Positions 51,638 through 61,173 of a DNA stretch of 64,000 nucleotides are shown piece after piece. Each line of letters opens with the position of its first letter. Positions within the stretch are counted from its first letter, which is position 1. A program made the translations under genes and the position numbers. The notes under the pieces were generated by a model. That model saw only the letters and a program-made list of their open reading frames with translations, was not told where the DNA came from and ran no database searches. The DNA is from Ramlibacter albus (GTDB lineage: Bacteria > Pseudomonadota > Gammaproteobacteria > Burkholderiales > Burkholderiaceae_C), in assembly GCF_014297445.1 (NCBI RefSeq), contig NZ_JACORU010000005.1, positions 186,001 through 250,000 on the forward strand, given 5' to 3'.

Positions 51638-51731
51638 GGAACTACCTCTTGCGCGCGAAGGGGAGGACCATGTTAGGCCCGGGCGCGCCGGGTGGGAACC
51701 TTCGTGTGGGCTGCGCGCGACAGATCGGAGG

Positions 51732-52466
51732 TCAGCCGCCGTCAGGCACGAACATGTAGCCCGCGTTGCGCACCGTGCGGATGAACTTCGGCTCGCCGGA
51801 GGCTTCCGGCTCGATCTTGCGGCGCAGGCGGCCGATGCGGATGTCGATGGAGCGGTCGAACGGCTCCCACTCGCGGTTGCGCGTGTTCAGCAGGAGCTGG
51901 TCGCGCGTGAGCACGCGGTTGGGGTTGGCGAGGAAGACCTTGAGCAGGTCGAACTCCATGGCTGTGAGCGGCTGCTCCTCGCCGTCGCTGTCGAACAGGC
52001 GGCGCGATTCGACATCGACCGTGCAGCGCCCCACCTTCTGCCGCGTGGCGATCGGCGCGAGCGGCGCGGGCGCGCTGTTGGCCGCTTCGGGCGGCTTGGC
52101 CTGGATGCGCCGCAGCACGCTCTTCACGCGCGCCAGCAGCTCGCGCGGGTCGAAGGGCTTGGCGACGTAGTCGTCGGCGCCGACTTCGAGCCCGACCACG
52201 CGGTCCACCACGTCGCCGGAGCCGGTGACCATGATGATCCCCACGTCGTAGCGCTCGCGCAGGAAGCGCGCGAGCGTCAGGCCGTCCTCGCCGGGCAGGC
52301 GCACGTCCAGCAGCACCAGGTCCGGCAGCTCGCGGTCCAGCGCCGCGCGCATCTCGTCGCCCGACGCTGCCTCGCTGACGCCGTAGCCGTGGTTGGTGAG
52401 GTACTCGCGCAGCATGTCGCGGACGGAGCGGTCGTCGTCGACGATGAGGAGGCGGGTGGCGGGCAT
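51732..52466 (-). CDS. OmpR-family response regulator
   Basis: 244 aa. The receiver has acidic pocket DDD (10-12), phospho-Asp D54 in LVLLDVRLPGEDG, and Lys in YVAKPFDPREL. The C-terminal winged helix includes LTAMEFDLLKVFLANPNRVLTRDQLLLNTRNREWEPFDRSIDIRIGRLRRKIE. No cognate kinase is adjacent; the hybrid kinases downstream at 53332 and 58019 have their own receivers. The ATG at 52466 was chosen because upstream in-frame sequence is not domain-like. Confidence 0.9.
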   Translation of the reverse strand: MPATRLLIVDDDRSVRDMLREYLTNHGYGVSEAASGDEMRAALDRELPDLVLLDVRLPGEDGLTLARFLRERYDVGIIMVTGSGDVVDRVVGLEVGADDYVAKPFDPRELLARVKSVLRRIQAKPPEAANSAPAPLAPIATRQKVGRCTVDVESRRLFDSDGEEQPLTAMEFDLLKVFLANPNRVLTRDQLLLNTRNREWEPFDRSIDIRIGRLRRKIEPEASGEPKFIRTVRNAGYMFVPDGG

Positions 52467-52496
52467 GGGGCGGATTTTAAGGGTGGGGTAACGAAA

Positions 52497-52517
52497 GTGC
52501 ACAGTGCACAGTGCGCA
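52497..52517. repeat. Three tandem 7-bp units (GTGCACA, GTGCACA, GTGCGCA)
   Basis: The units lie in the 103-bp divergent region between the response regulator and the GFA gene. Units of 7 bp often mark OmpR-type half-sites when spaced 10-11 bp, but here they are directly adjacent, so another explanation (slippage tract or palindromic GTGCAC sites) is as likely. Confidence 0.5.
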
Positions 52518-52569
52518 GGCGAGGCGGCTGCGAGCAGGCGCCGATAAAATTTGCCTGGGTGGAGGTTTC

Positions 52570-52998
52570 ATGGGCGAGAAACACCTTGGCGGCTGTATCT
52601 GCGGCGCAGTCCGCTATCAAGTAACCGGGGACCCGGTCATGGGCACGGTGTGCCACTGCAGGTTCTGCCAGAAGCGGCTCGCAAGCGCCTTCGCCGTGCT
52701 CGCCTCGTTCAACGAGGAGGCGGTCGAGTTCCAGCAAGGCGAAACGCAGGAGGTCGAGCACCGCTCGGACGAAAGCGGCCGCTGGCTGCGAATGCGTTTC
52801 TGCCCGAAGTGCGGCACCACGGTCTCCCACACTTCGCAAAGGCGTCCCGGGTGGGTGACGATCGCAGCCGGCACCTTCGACGACCCCTCGTGGTTCGCCG
52901 TTACCCGGCATATCTGGGTGCGGTCGAAGCTGCCGTGGGTGAGCATTCCCGAAGGCGCAGAAGCATACGAGCAAGCGTATCTGCCGCCGGCGAGCTGA
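52570..52998 (+). CDS. GFA-family zinc protein (glutathione-dependent formaldehyde-activating-like)
   Basis: 142 aa with the GFA zinc motifs CICGAVRY near the start, CHCRFCQK and CPKCGTTVSH. The zinc-binding Cys set of the family is complete. Many members have no proven formaldehyde activity, so the function is open. GGAGG precedes the ATG. A small pseudopilin-like gene follows after 3 bp, suggesting cotranscription. Confidence 0.88.
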   Translation: MGEKHLGGCICGAVRYQVTGDPVMGTVCHCRFCQKRLASAFAVLASFNEEAVEFQQGETQEVEHRSDESGRWLRMRFCPKCGTTVSHTSQRRPGWVTIAAGTFDDPSWFAVTRHIWVRSKLPWVSIPEGAEAYEQAYLPPAS

Positions 52999-53001
52999 TT
53001 C

Positions 53002-53322
53002 ATGAAACGGCGCAACCTGATCCTCTCCGTGCTGCTCGTCGCAGCCCTGGCTTACTGCGCCAACCAGCAGTACGCCGAGCAGCAGGCGCGGGCGGACGCG
53101 GACGCCGTGGCGGCCAGGCTCCAGGAGCGCAAGGCCGCCACGGGCGCCTACCCCGCGAGCCTGGCCGAGATCGGGTTCGATGCCCAGGCGCTCAAGGACA
53201 AGTGGCGCCTGAGCTATCGCCTGGAGAACGGCAAGCCCTTCCTTTTCTATTCAGCGCAGAACAACTGGCTGGTCGCCTGGCACTACGACTTCACGTCGCG
53301 GTCGTGGCGGTCCCAGGACTGA
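53002..53322 (+). CDS. Small membrane-anchored or exported protein
   Basis: 106 aa. The N-terminus (RRNLILSVLLVAALAYCANQ) is a signal anchor or possibly a lipoprotein leader, followed by a helical stretch and GAYPASLAEIGFD...WRLSYRLENGKPFLFYSAQNNWLVAWHYDF, reminiscent of small pseudopilin-like proteins. No firm family assignment. It converges on the hybrid kinase gene at 53332, with 9 bp between stops. Confidence 0.65.
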   Translation: MKRRNLILSVLLVAALAYCANQQYAEQQARADADAVAARLQERKAATGAYPASLAEIGFDAQALKDKWRLSYRLENGKPFLFYSAQNNWLVAWHYDFTSRSWRSQD

Positions 53323-53331
53323 GCGCGCGGC

Positions 53332-55674
53332 TCACCCCAGCAACGCCGCCAACGTCCGCTTCAACGTGGCCGCATCCAGCGGCTTCTTGAGCACCCGCGA
53401 CACGCCGCTCGCGCGAATCTCGTCTTCACCGACTTCCGCCGCATTCCCCGTCACCAGCAACACCGGTGTCGACGGCCGCAGGATGCGGCTCTGCTCGGCC
53501 AGTTGCAACCCCGTCATCCCCGGCATCGTCAGGTCCGTCATCAACAGCCGGACCTCCCGTTCCGCATCGGCCAACAGATGCACGGCCTGCGCCGGGTCGC
53601 GCACCAGCGTCACATCCAGCCCCCAGTTCGTCAGCTGCTCCTGCAGGTAGTTGCCCACGGCCACATCGTCCTCGGCCAGCAGCACCTTCGCGGTCGGCAG
53701 CTTCGCCGCGCCGAGCGTCCCGGCACGTGTCTGCGCGAAGGGATCCTGCGGCGCCGTCGGTGGCAGCAGCACGGACAAGCAAGCACCTTGGCCCGGCGCC
53801 GTCTCCACCAGCACATGCCCGCCATGATCATGCACGATGCCGTGCACCATCGCGAGCCCCATCCCGGACCCGGCACCCGGCGCTTTCGTGGAGAAGAAGG
53901 GATCGAAGATGCGGTCCAGCAGCTCCGGCGCGATACCACTGCCCGTGTCCGCCACCCGCAGCTCCACCCAGGCGCGGTTCGCCACCGCGCCGCGGCATGA
54001 CGCGCAGCGCATGTGCGCGCCCTCACGCCGCCCGAGGCGCACCACGATCTTGCCCTTGCCGTCCATGGCGTCGCGCGCATTGATGCACAGGTTGAAGAGG
54101 ATCTGCTCCAGCTGCACCGGGTCGCCCATCACCCACGAAGCGTCGCCCGCGCTATCGGCATCCAGCCACTGCGCATCCAGCGAGATGCTCGAGGGCAGGG
54201 TGCTGCGCAGCAGCCGCAGCGTCTGCCGCATCAGCGGCGTCAACGCGAGTGCGCGCGGGTCGCCTTTCTGCCGACGCGCGAACGCGAGCATCTGCGCGAT
54301 GAGGTCCCGCGCGCGTTCCGACGCGAGGTGCGCCTGCCCCAGCTGCCGCACGAGGGCAGGGTCGCCGACTTCGCCCGCGCGCTCCTGCGCCATCACCACG
54401 TACCCCATCACGCTGGTGAGGATGTTGTTGAAGTCGTGCGCGATGCCGCCCGTGAGCTGGCCGATCGCCTCCATCTTCTGCGCCTGGCGCAGCTGCGCTT
54501 CCAGCGCCGTGCGCTCCGCCTCGGCCTCGCGCCGCGCGCTGATGTCGCGCACGTGCCCCACGAAGATGTTGCCCTCGGGCGCCGTCGCCACGCTGATGGC
54601 CAGCTCCACCGGCAGCTCGGTGCCGTCCTTGCGCCGTGCGATCGTCTCGACGAGCCGGCCCACCATCGTGCCGCGCGAGTGCGCCCGGTAGCGCTCCAGC
54701 CCCGCTTCGTGCGCCGCCCGCAGGCGCTCGGGGATCACGAGGCTGGACAGCAAGCGCCCGAGCGCCTCGTCGCGGCTGTAGCCGAAGATGCGCTCGGCCG
54801 CCGCATTGAACTCCAGCACGCAGCCCGTCTGGTCCATCGCGATCACGGCATCGAACGACGCTTCCACCGTCGCGCGCAGGCGCGCCTCGCTGCGCTGCAG
54901 GGCGCGCTCCTTCGCGCGGCGCTCGCCGATGTCGCGCACCACCACCAGCACCTGCGGCAGCCCGCCGCGCGTGAAGGGCATGATGCGCAGCTCCGCCTCG
55001 AAGCTGGTGCCGTCGTGGCGGAAGGCCATGGTCTCCACCACGCTCGTCTCGCCCTGCAGCGCCTTGCGCACGAGGAAGTACCGCTGGTCGATGTACTCCT
55101 TGGGGACGCCGTCGCCGAAGGGCCGCGACAGGATGCTCTCGCGCGTGCGGCGGAACAGGCGCGTGCCGGCCTGGTTGCAGTCGATCACGCGCAGGTCGCG
55201 GTCCCACACGAACATGGCGTCCGACGACGCCTCGAAGATCATGCGGTACTGCTCCTCGCGCGTGGCCAGCGCCTCCATCACCTGCTTGCGCGCGGTGATG
55301 TCGACGGAGAAGGAGAGCACGGTGCGCTTGCCGCCGAGCGTCACGGGCTTCAGGCGCACTTCGCTCCAGTGCAGCGTGCCGTCGCGGTGGCGGTGCTGCC
55401 ACTCGAAGGCGGGGCAGCGGTCCTCGCGCGCGAGTGCGAGGTACTCGCGGCCACGCTCGATGGTGGAGCCGTCCAGGCCCGAGCCCAGCTGCTCGGGCGG
55501 GAAGGCGAGCAGCTCCTCGCGGCTGTAGCCGTAGTACTCGCAGGCCTTGCGGTTGACGTCGAGCAGCCTGCCCGTGTCCCAGTCGATCACCAGGATGGCG
55601 TTCTCCGACGCGTCGAAGATCGTGCGGTAGTTCTGCTCGTCCGGCTGCGGGTGCTGCGGGTGCTGCGGGTCCAT
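53332..55674 (-). CDS. Hybrid histidine kinase with three PAS domains and a receiver
   Basis: About 780 aa. Three PAS/PAC units begin near residues 10, 135 and 260 (YRTIFDASENAILVIDW, YRMIFEASSDAMFVWDR, LRATVEASFDAVIAMDQ). The H-box [18 protein letters not shown] has His near residue 412, then an HATPase domain ([33 protein letters not shown]) and a receiver (VLLAEDDVAVGNYL, LLMTDLTMPGM). It has no membrane segment, so it senses a cytosolic signal. It belongs to the HPK4/NtrB-like group. An in-frame GTG at 55683 is an alternative start. Two Cys (CASC) lie in the ATPase lid region. Confidence 0.9.
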   Translation of the reverse strand: MDPQHPQHPQPDEQNYRTIFDASENAILVIDWDTGRLLDVNRKACEYYGYSREELLAFPPEQLGSGLDGSTIERGREYLALAREDRCPAFEWQHRHRDGTLHWSEVRLKPVTLGGKRTVLSFSVDITARKQVMEALATREEQYRMIFEASSDAMFVWDRDLRVIDCNQAGTRLFRRTRESILSRPFGDGVPKEYIDQRYFLVRKALQGETSVVETMAFRHDGTSFEAELRIMPFTRGGLPQVLVVVRDIGERRAKERALQRSEARLRATVEASFDAVIAMDQTGCVLEFNAAAERIFGYSRDEALGRLLSSLVIPERLRAAHEAGLERYRAHSRGTMVGRLVETIARRKDGTELPVELAISVATAPEGNIFVGHVRDISARREAEAERTALEAQLRQAQKMEAIGQLTGGIAHDFNNILTSVMGYVVMAQERAGEVGDPALVRQLGQAHLASERARDLIAQMLAFARRQKGDPRALALTPLMRQTLRLLRSTLPSSISLDAQWLDADSAGDASWVMGDPVQLEQILFNLCINARDAMDGKGKIVVRLGRREGAHMRCASCRGAVANRAWVELRVADTGSGIAPELLDRIFDPFFSTKAPGAGSGMGLAMVHGIVHDHGGHVLVETAPGQGACLSVLLPPTAPQDPFAQTRAGTLGAAKLPTAKVLLAEDDVAVGNYLQEQLTNWGLDVTLVRDPAQAVHLLADAEREVRLLMTDLTMPGMTGLQLAEQSRILRPSTPVLLVTGNAAEVGEDEIRASGVSRVLKKPLDAATLKRTLAALLG

Positions 55675-55688
55675 TTGTGCCACTCTAA

Positions 55689-55702
55689 CGAGGGGCCCCT
55701 CG
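55689..55702. promoter_or_regulatory. Perfect 14-bp palindrome CGAGGGGCCCCTCG
   Basis: It lies 15 bp upstream of the hybrid-kinase ATG. It may be an operator or a short hairpin in the leader near the start codon. Short GC palindromes arise by chance in DNA of this composition, so confidence is low. Confidence 0.3.
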
Positions 55703-55753
55703 CGTGGGAATGGGGCGCGGCCCGCGATTACGCGCCGATTACAAGCGGGTTAC

Positions 55754-56173
55754 TCAGGCGGGCACGGCCTCGGCCGCGCCGGCCTTCATCGTCTCCGAGA
55801 GGATGCGGTAGGCCGCGGTCCACGCCTCGCTCACTTCGGGCGTGTAGTCCTCGCCCAGGCCCTGTTCCAGCGTCCACAGCAGCGCGGCGCCGACCGTGGC
55901 GTAGTGGTCGTCGGTGACGCCGTAGGGCACGTGGCGCACGCCCAGCTGCCGCACGATGGGCGCCAGCTTGGGCAGGTTCGTCAGGCCCGCGACGGCGGAG
56001 CCGATCATGGACATAAGCATCTGGCCCTGCTTGTTCAGGTCGCCCTTGAAGAGCGGGCGAATGGTGGGGTCCAGCATGAAGAGGCGGTTGTAGAACAGCG
56101 CGGCCGCCGTGTCGGCGATGGGGCGCACCTGCGCGAAGGACTGCTGGACCAGGGAGATCTGTTGCGGGGTCAT
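55754..56173 (-). CDS. Bacterial haemoglobin (globin of the Vitreoscilla type)
   Basis: 139 aa single-domain globin (QQISLVQQSFAQVRPIADTAAALFYNRLFMLDPTIRPLFKGDLNKQGQMLMSMIGSAVAGL), with proximal His candidate in VRHVPYGVTDDHYATVGAALLWTL. There is no reductase domain, so it is a Vgb-like haemoglobin rather than a flavohaemoglobin. Roles in oxygen or NO handling are usual. It is encoded next to a PAS hybrid kinase on the same strand, but they may not share a transcript. Confidence 0.88.
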   Translation of the reverse strand: MTPQQISLVQQSFAQVRPIADTAAALFYNRLFMLDPTIRPLFKGDLNKQGQMLMSMIGSAVAGLTNLPKLAPIVRQLGVRHVPYGVTDDHYATVGAALLWTLEQGLGEDYTPEVSEAWTAAYRILSETMKAGAAEAVPA

Positions 56174-56265
56174 GTTCGGTTCATCGGGTTGCGGTGCCCG
56201 AACTGTGGCGCCCGCTTGTATTGCGCTTGTGTCGTTCGCCCCCGCGCTTGTTGCGCGAATGTTAT

Positions 56266-57990
56266 TCAGCGCGTCGGCCCCAGCACGGCCCGCTGCCGCA
56301 GCGAGTTCTGGATCATGTGGATGTCGATGGGCGCGGTGGGCGTCTGCTGCGGCGTCTGCATCGCGCAGCTGAAGCTCGCGGCCGAATCCACATCGCCGCT
56401 GCCGTTGTACACGGCGACTTTCGGGTAGGCGCAGATCGGCCGCTGGCGCGTGATGGTGCCCGCGTCGTTGTACTTCGTCGCGACGATCGCCTCGGGCGCC
56501 ACGCCTTGCTCCACCCAGCGCATGAGCGCGCCGACGGCGTGGTTCTGCGCGGTGCGCTGCGCCTTCGCGGGCTCGGGGAAGCCGCCGCCGACGGCGCCGG
56601 GGCCCGTGCCGCCGCCGCAATGGCCCACCTCCGGCAGCAGGAAGAGCCGGTGGTAGCCGGCGATGCTGCCGCCCAGCGCCAGCGAGTCGGCCGTCACCTG
56701 TTGCGGCGTGAGGTTGTCCACCGCCTCGTCGACCTGCCTCTGCGTCCGTGACTTCAGGCGCTCGAACTGGATGAGCGCGTTGTAGTACGCGATGGAGCCC
56801 GTCGGCGGCACGATGGGGTCGCTCCAGCCGTGGAACTGGATCATCTTGCCGCCGCGCGCCTTGAACGCGCCGAGGTCCGGGCTCGGCGCCGCGGTGACGG
56901 GCGTGAGGAAGGCCTTGATGTGGTCGAACTCCTCGTCCCAGGCCAGGTCCCGCCGCCAGTTGTAGGGCGGCGAGGTTTTCGAGTACACGTAGTGGCCGAT
57001 GAAGGGCCCGTAGCGGTGGTCGTCCGCGAAGGCGGGGTCCCACAGGGCTTCGGAGCCGGGCTGCACGCCCGCATAGCGCAGCACGCCGCGCGAGGTGCGC
57101 ATGCCGGCGTACATGCCTTGCGCCACCGCGAGCTGCGCGTCGGTCAGGCAGCCGGGGCCGTCCGCGCCGGTGCAGCGCAGCGCATCGGGCGTGAAGCGGC
57201 ACGTGCGCGGGTTGGTGATCTGCCCGTCGGCCAAGCCGTCCTGCGCGTCGCAGGCGGCGTGCGAGGCTCGGTCCAGCAGTTGCTGCTTGGCGGGTGGCAG
57301 CACGGCGGGACGGCCCGCGACCGGTGTCTGCAGCTTGCCCGACCAGGCCAGCCACATCAGGATCTCGGGGTAGAAATGCGACGGCGCGCCCGTGGCGATG
57401 CCGTCGAACAGCTGCGGGTAGCGCTGCGCCAGCATCATCCCCTGCCGCCCGCCGTTGGAGCAGCCTTCGAAGTAGGCGTAGCGCACGGGCTGCCCGTAGT
57501 AGCTGTTGGCGAGCGCCTTCGCGGCCGTGGCGACGTAATAGTGCGAGCGCAGGCCCCAGTCCTTCACTTTCTCTGGGTGGTTCAGCGTCCACGCGGCCGA
57601 CTCGTTGCCGTCGTGGCCCATGTTGCTGCCGGCCGTGACCCAGCCGTCCTCGATGTCCTGCGCGAGCCGCGCATAGGGGACCGCGCCGTTGTAGCCGCCC
57701 GTGCCATTGAGCTTGAAGCGGCCGCTCCACGCCTGCGCTGTCTCGGGCAGCCACACCTCGAACCGGATCTCGGAGTCGCTGGACGGGCGGGCGACGCCTT
57801 GCACGCGGCAGAACTTCGCGGCGACGTCGACGTTGCCGATCTTCGTGGGCGGCCTGACAAGGGTGGCCGAAGTCACCGTGCCCGCTTCCGTCACCACGCG
57901 CGCGAGGGCTTCGCAGGCCGCGGGCGTTTCGGTTGCGGGGCTTGCGCACGCTGCGAGCACGAAGGGGCAGAGCAGGGCGGCCCGCTTCAT
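56266..57990 (-). CDS. Tannase/feruloyl esterase family lipoprotein (MHETase-related)
   Basis: 574 aa with a lipoprotein leader (LLCPFVLAACAS). The alpha/beta hydrolase has the nucleophile Ser in FEGCSNGGRQGMM near residue 183, Asp in GWSDPIVPP, and His in HCGGGTGPG; it also has the large lid domain and Cys pairs of the tannase family. That family includes feruloyl esterases, tannases and MHETase. In a genome region that also encodes terephthalate catabolism, an aromatic ester substrate is attractive, but the family is diverse and the gene is 42 kb from the tph operon. Confidence 0.85.
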   Translation of the reverse strand: MKRAALLCPFVLAACASPATETPAACEALARVVTEAGTVTSATLVRPPTKIGNVDVAAKFCRVQGVARPSSDSEIRFEVWLPETAQAWSGRFKLNGTGGYNGAVPYARLAQDIEDGWVTAGSNMGHDGNESAAWTLNHPEKVKDWGLRSHYYVATAAKALANSYYGQPVRYAYFEGCSNGGRQGMMLAQRYPQLFDGIATGAPSHFYPEILMWLAWSGKLQTPVAGRPAVLPPAKQQLLDRASHAACDAQDGLADGQITNPRTCRFTPDALRCTGADGPGCLTDAQLAVAQGMYAGMRTSRGVLRYAGVQPGSEALWDPAFADDHRYGPFIGHYVYSKTSPPYNWRRDLAWDEEFDHIKAFLTPVTAAPSPDLGAFKARGGKMIQFHGWSDPIVPPTGSIAYYNALIQFERLKSRTQRQVDEAVDNLTPQQVTADSLALGGSIAGYHRLFLLPEVGHCGGGTGPGAVGGGFPEPAKAQRTAQNHAVGALMRWVEQGVAPEAIVATKYNDAGTITRQRPICAYPKVAVYNGSGDVDSAASFSCAMQTPQQTPTAPIDIHMIQNSLRQRAVLGPTR

Positions 57991-58018
57991 TTCATGTGCA
58001 CCGCTGCGTCTGCCGTCG

Positions 58019-59650
58019 TCATCGCCCGAGCGCCTCGCGCACGCGGGTGAGCAGGTCACTCAACTCGAAGGGCTTGGACAGCACCTGCATGCCCTGCGGC
58101 AGCTGCCCGTTGGCGGTGACCATGTGCTCCGCATAGCCGGTGGTGAAGATCACCGGCAGGCCGGGCCGCCGCTCGCGCGCGGCGTCGGCCAGCTGCCGCC
58201 CGTTCATGCCGCCGGGCAGGCCCACGTCGGTGACGAGCAGCTGGATGCCCGGCTCGGCCTGCAGCAACCGCAGGCCCGCGGCGCCGTCCGCCGCCTCGAT
58301 CACCTTGCAGCCGCTCTCGCGCAGCGCCTCGATCGTGAGCATGCGCACCGTGGGCTCGTCGTCCACCAGCAGCACGGTGCCTTCGGCCGGGCCGGCCGTG
58401 GCTCGCACCTCGGCGGGTGCTGCCTGCAACGGCTCCGCGGCTGCGGCACTGTGGCGCGGCAGCAGGAGCGTGACGGTCGTGCCGGCGCCTTGCCGCGTCT
58501 CGATGCCCGCATGCCCGCCGGACTGGCGCGCGAAGCCGTACACCATCGACAGCCCCAGCCCGGTGCCGGAGCCGATGGGCTTGGTGGTGAAGAAGGGGTC
58601 GAACGCGCGCGCGGCCACTTCGGGGCTCATGCCCGCGCCGGTGTCCGTGACACGGATGGCGAGGTATTCGCCGTGCTCCACTTCGAGCGGCCGCGCCGCG
58701 TCGTCGTCGAGCACTTCGTTGCCGACGGCGATGACGATGCGCCCGCCGTGCGGCATCGCGTCGCGCGCATTGATGCACAGGTTCAGCAGCGCGTTCTCCA
58801 GCTGGTAGGGGTCCACCAGCGCATGCCACGCATCCGCCGGGCCCTGCACCACGACCTCGATGTGCGGGCCCACGGTGCGGCTCACCAGCTCCTGCAGGCC
58901 GGCCACGAGCTTGTGCACGTCGGTGGGCCGCGCATCGAGTGCCTGCCGCCGCGAGAACGCCAGCAGCCGGTGCGTGAGCGACGCGGCGCGCTGCGCGGAG
59001 TTGCGCGCCGCGGTGACGTAGCCGGCGAGGCCGTCCGTGCGCCCCTGCTGCAGGCGCACCTGCAGCAGGTCCAGCGAGCCGATGATGCCGGTGAGCAGGT
59101 TGTTGAAGTCGTGCGCGATGCCACCCGTGAGCTGGCCCACCGCCTCCATCTTCTGCGAGTGGCGCAGCGCCTCTTCCTTCTCGCGCAGCTCGGCCGAGGC
59201 CTGCGCGATGCGCGACTCCAGGGTCTCGTTCAATTGCTTGAGCCCGGCCTCGGCCTTGCGCTTGGCCGTCACGTCCTGGAACAGCACGGCCACCTGCCGC
59301 AGCTGCGGCGGCTCGATGCGGAAGGCCGACAGCTCCAGGTGGCGGCCGGTGGCCACCAGCTCGCGCTCGAAGCGGATCGGCTCGCCGGTGCGCAGCACCT
59401 CGCCGTAGAGCGCCACCCAGCCGTCCGCCTCGTCCGGCACCATCTCGCGCAATTTCTGCCCGACGACGTCGGGGATGCCCGCGTGCCGCGCGTAGGCCGG
59501 GTTGGCCTCGATGTGGATGTAGTCCGACAGCGGCCCGTGCGGCCCGTCGAAGAACTCGATGATGCAGAACCCCTCGTCCATCGAATCGAACAGGGTGCGG
59601 TAACGCGCCTCGCTTTCGCGCAGTCGCCGGATCTCGTCGGGTTGGGCCAC
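58019..59650 (-). CDS. Hybrid histidine kinase with one PAS domain and a receiver
   Basis: 543 aa. An N-terminal PAS domain ([25 protein letters not shown]) is followed by a coiled-coil linker, H-box [18 protein letters not shown] with His near 180, an HATPase, and a receiver ([13 protein letters not shown]; phospho-Asp in [14 protein letters not shown] near 475). It starts with GTG. Soluble, with the same core design as the kinase at 53332 but shorter. The two may have arisen by duplication of the HPK4-type core. Confidence 0.9.
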   Translation of the reverse strand: MAQPDEIRRLRESEARYRTLFDSMDEGFCIIEFFDGPHGPLSDYIHIEANPAYARHAGIPDVVGQKLREMVPDEADGWVALYGEVLRTGEPIRFERELVATGRHLELSAFRIEPPQLRQVAVLFQDVTAKRKAEAGLKQLNETLESRIAQASAELREKEEALRHSQKMEAVGQLTGGIAHDFNNLLTGIIGSLDLLQVRLQQGRTDGLAGYVTAARNSAQRAASLTHRLLAFSRRQALDARPTDVHKLVAGLQELVSRTVGPHIEVVVQGPADAWHALVDPYQLENALLNLCINARDAMPHGGRIVIAVGNEVLDDDAARPLEVEHGEYLAIRVTDTGAGMSPEVAARAFDPFFTTKPIGSGTGLGLSMVYGFARQSGGHAGIETRQGAGTTVTLLLPRHSAAAAEPLQAAPAEVRATAGPAEGTVLLVDDEPTVRMLTIEALRESGCKVIEAADGAAGLRLLQAEPGIQLLVTDVGLPGGMNGRQLADAARERRPGLPVIFTTGYAEHMVTANGQLPQGMQVLSKPFELSDLLTRVREALGR

Positions 59651-59692
59651 AGCTCATCCTAGCCCGTCCAGCCCGGCCGTGCGGCGCGCTCG

Positions 59693-61131
59693 TCAGTTTC
59701 GTGCGAAATCGATGAAGCCCTGCGCGGCGTCCACGCCAACCAGGCGCACGTCCAATGTGTCGCCGACGTCGGCGCCTTCGAAGCCCTGCACCAGGCGGCC
59801 TTCGACCATGGGGCGCCCGATGCGCACGAAAGTGCCGGTGGACTTGGCGCCGGTGACGATGGCCTCGAAGCGCTCGCCGATACGCCCTTGCAACAGGAAG
59901 GCCGCGGCCGCTTTCAGCACCTGCCGCTCGACCTTGTTCGCGTTGTCTTCCTGCAAGGTGCAGTGGCGCGCGATGCCCTGCAGCGCTTCGGCCGGGTAGG
60001 GCGGCGCGTCGCCGCGCAGCGCGGCCTTGAGCTGGCGCTGCGTCACGAGGTCCGTGAAGCGGCGGTTCGGTGCGGTGGAATGCGCATAGTCGGCGACGGC
60101 GAGGCCGAAGTGCCCGAGTGCGGGCTGCCCCGGCTGCGCGGCGGCGTATTCGCCCGGCCCGAGCATCTTGACGATCTTGAGCGACAGGTCGCCGAAACCT
60201 TCGGGGTCCTGCGTGCGGCGTTCGCCGAGAAAGCGGTCCAGCGCCAGCGGGTCGGGTTGCGGCGGCAGGGCGATGCCGTAGCCGGCGGCGAGGGCGACGA
60301 TGCGGTCCCAGCGCCTCGGTGCTTCGAGCACGCGCCGCAGTGACGGAAAACCTGCGCTCGCCAGGAAGCGCGCCGTCGCGGCGTTGGCCGCGATCATCAG
60401 GTCGGCGATGAGGTCCTTGGCGCGGTTCTTCTCGTCGGGGCGGATGTCCACGAGCCGGCCGTTCTCGAACACCGGGCGCGGGCTCGCCGTCTTCACGTTC
60501 AGCCCGCCGCGCCGCTGGCGGCCGGTGCGCAACTGCGTCGCCACCGTGTCGTGGATGCGCAGCTGCGCTTCGAGAGCCTGGAACGAAGCGAACTGCGGCA
60601 ACGCGTCGCCGCCGTCGAGCCATGCGCTCACCGCGTCTATGTGAGCTTGGCTCTATTGAGCACAACCGCGCTGTAGTGCTCCGACGCCACGACGTGGCCG
60701 TCGGGCTGCACCGTCATGTCGACGACGACCGCGAGCCGCTCCTCGCCCTCGTGCAGCGAAGTGCGGTCGGTGGACAGCACTTCCGGCAGCATCGGGAACA
60801 CGCCCGCGGCCGTGTAGACCGAGGTGGTGTTGGCGGCCGCGTGCGAATCCGTCGCGCCGCCGGGGCGCACGAGCGCGTCGACGTCGGCGATCGCGACGAG
60901 CAGGCGCGTGGCGCCGCCCGCCAGCGCCTGCGCGACGCTCAGCTGGTCGAGGTCGCGCGTGTCGTCGTTGTCGATGGAGAACCAGGGCAGCTCGCGCAGG
61001 TCGCGGATGTCGCCGGCCGCGGCCGGCGCGGCGGCTTGCGCTTCGCGCAGCGCGTCCGGCGAGAAGGCCGGCAACAGCCCGCGCTCGCGCATCGCTTCGG
61101 TGGCGATGCGGTGCAGGTCGAGCGGTTCCAT
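59693..61131 (-). pseudogene. RNase II-family (RNB) exoribonuclease gene broken by a one-base deletion
   Basis: The first part (61131-60637) encodes residues 1-164 with the RNB catalytic Asp cluster FSIDNDDTRDLDQL and ends at TAG after NRAKLT. The second part (to 59693) continues at once in another frame: AWLDGGDALPQF...VADYAHSTAPNRRFTDLVTQRQL, plus an S1-like C-terminus. Adding one C after ACATA on the coding strand (at 60637) restores TYDAVSAWLDGG and a full protein of about 480 aa. Either a sequencing error or a real recent mutation would explain this; the rest is intact. Confidence 0.85.
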
Positions 61132-61173
61132 GGCCCGGGCACTTTACCGTTTCCGCTGCCACAATGGGGCGTC

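Noticed and set aside
47999..51676. Open frame of about 1225 codons on the plus strand across ligD, the MerR/TPR gene and ku
   Set aside because: It spans three clear minus-strand genes and gives a low-complexity protein; a composition artefact.
55648..55672. Short tandem repeat in the hybrid-kinase start (encoding PQHPQHPQ)
   Set aside because: A small coding repeat of 9 bp in a low-complexity N-terminus, with no sign of wider meaning.
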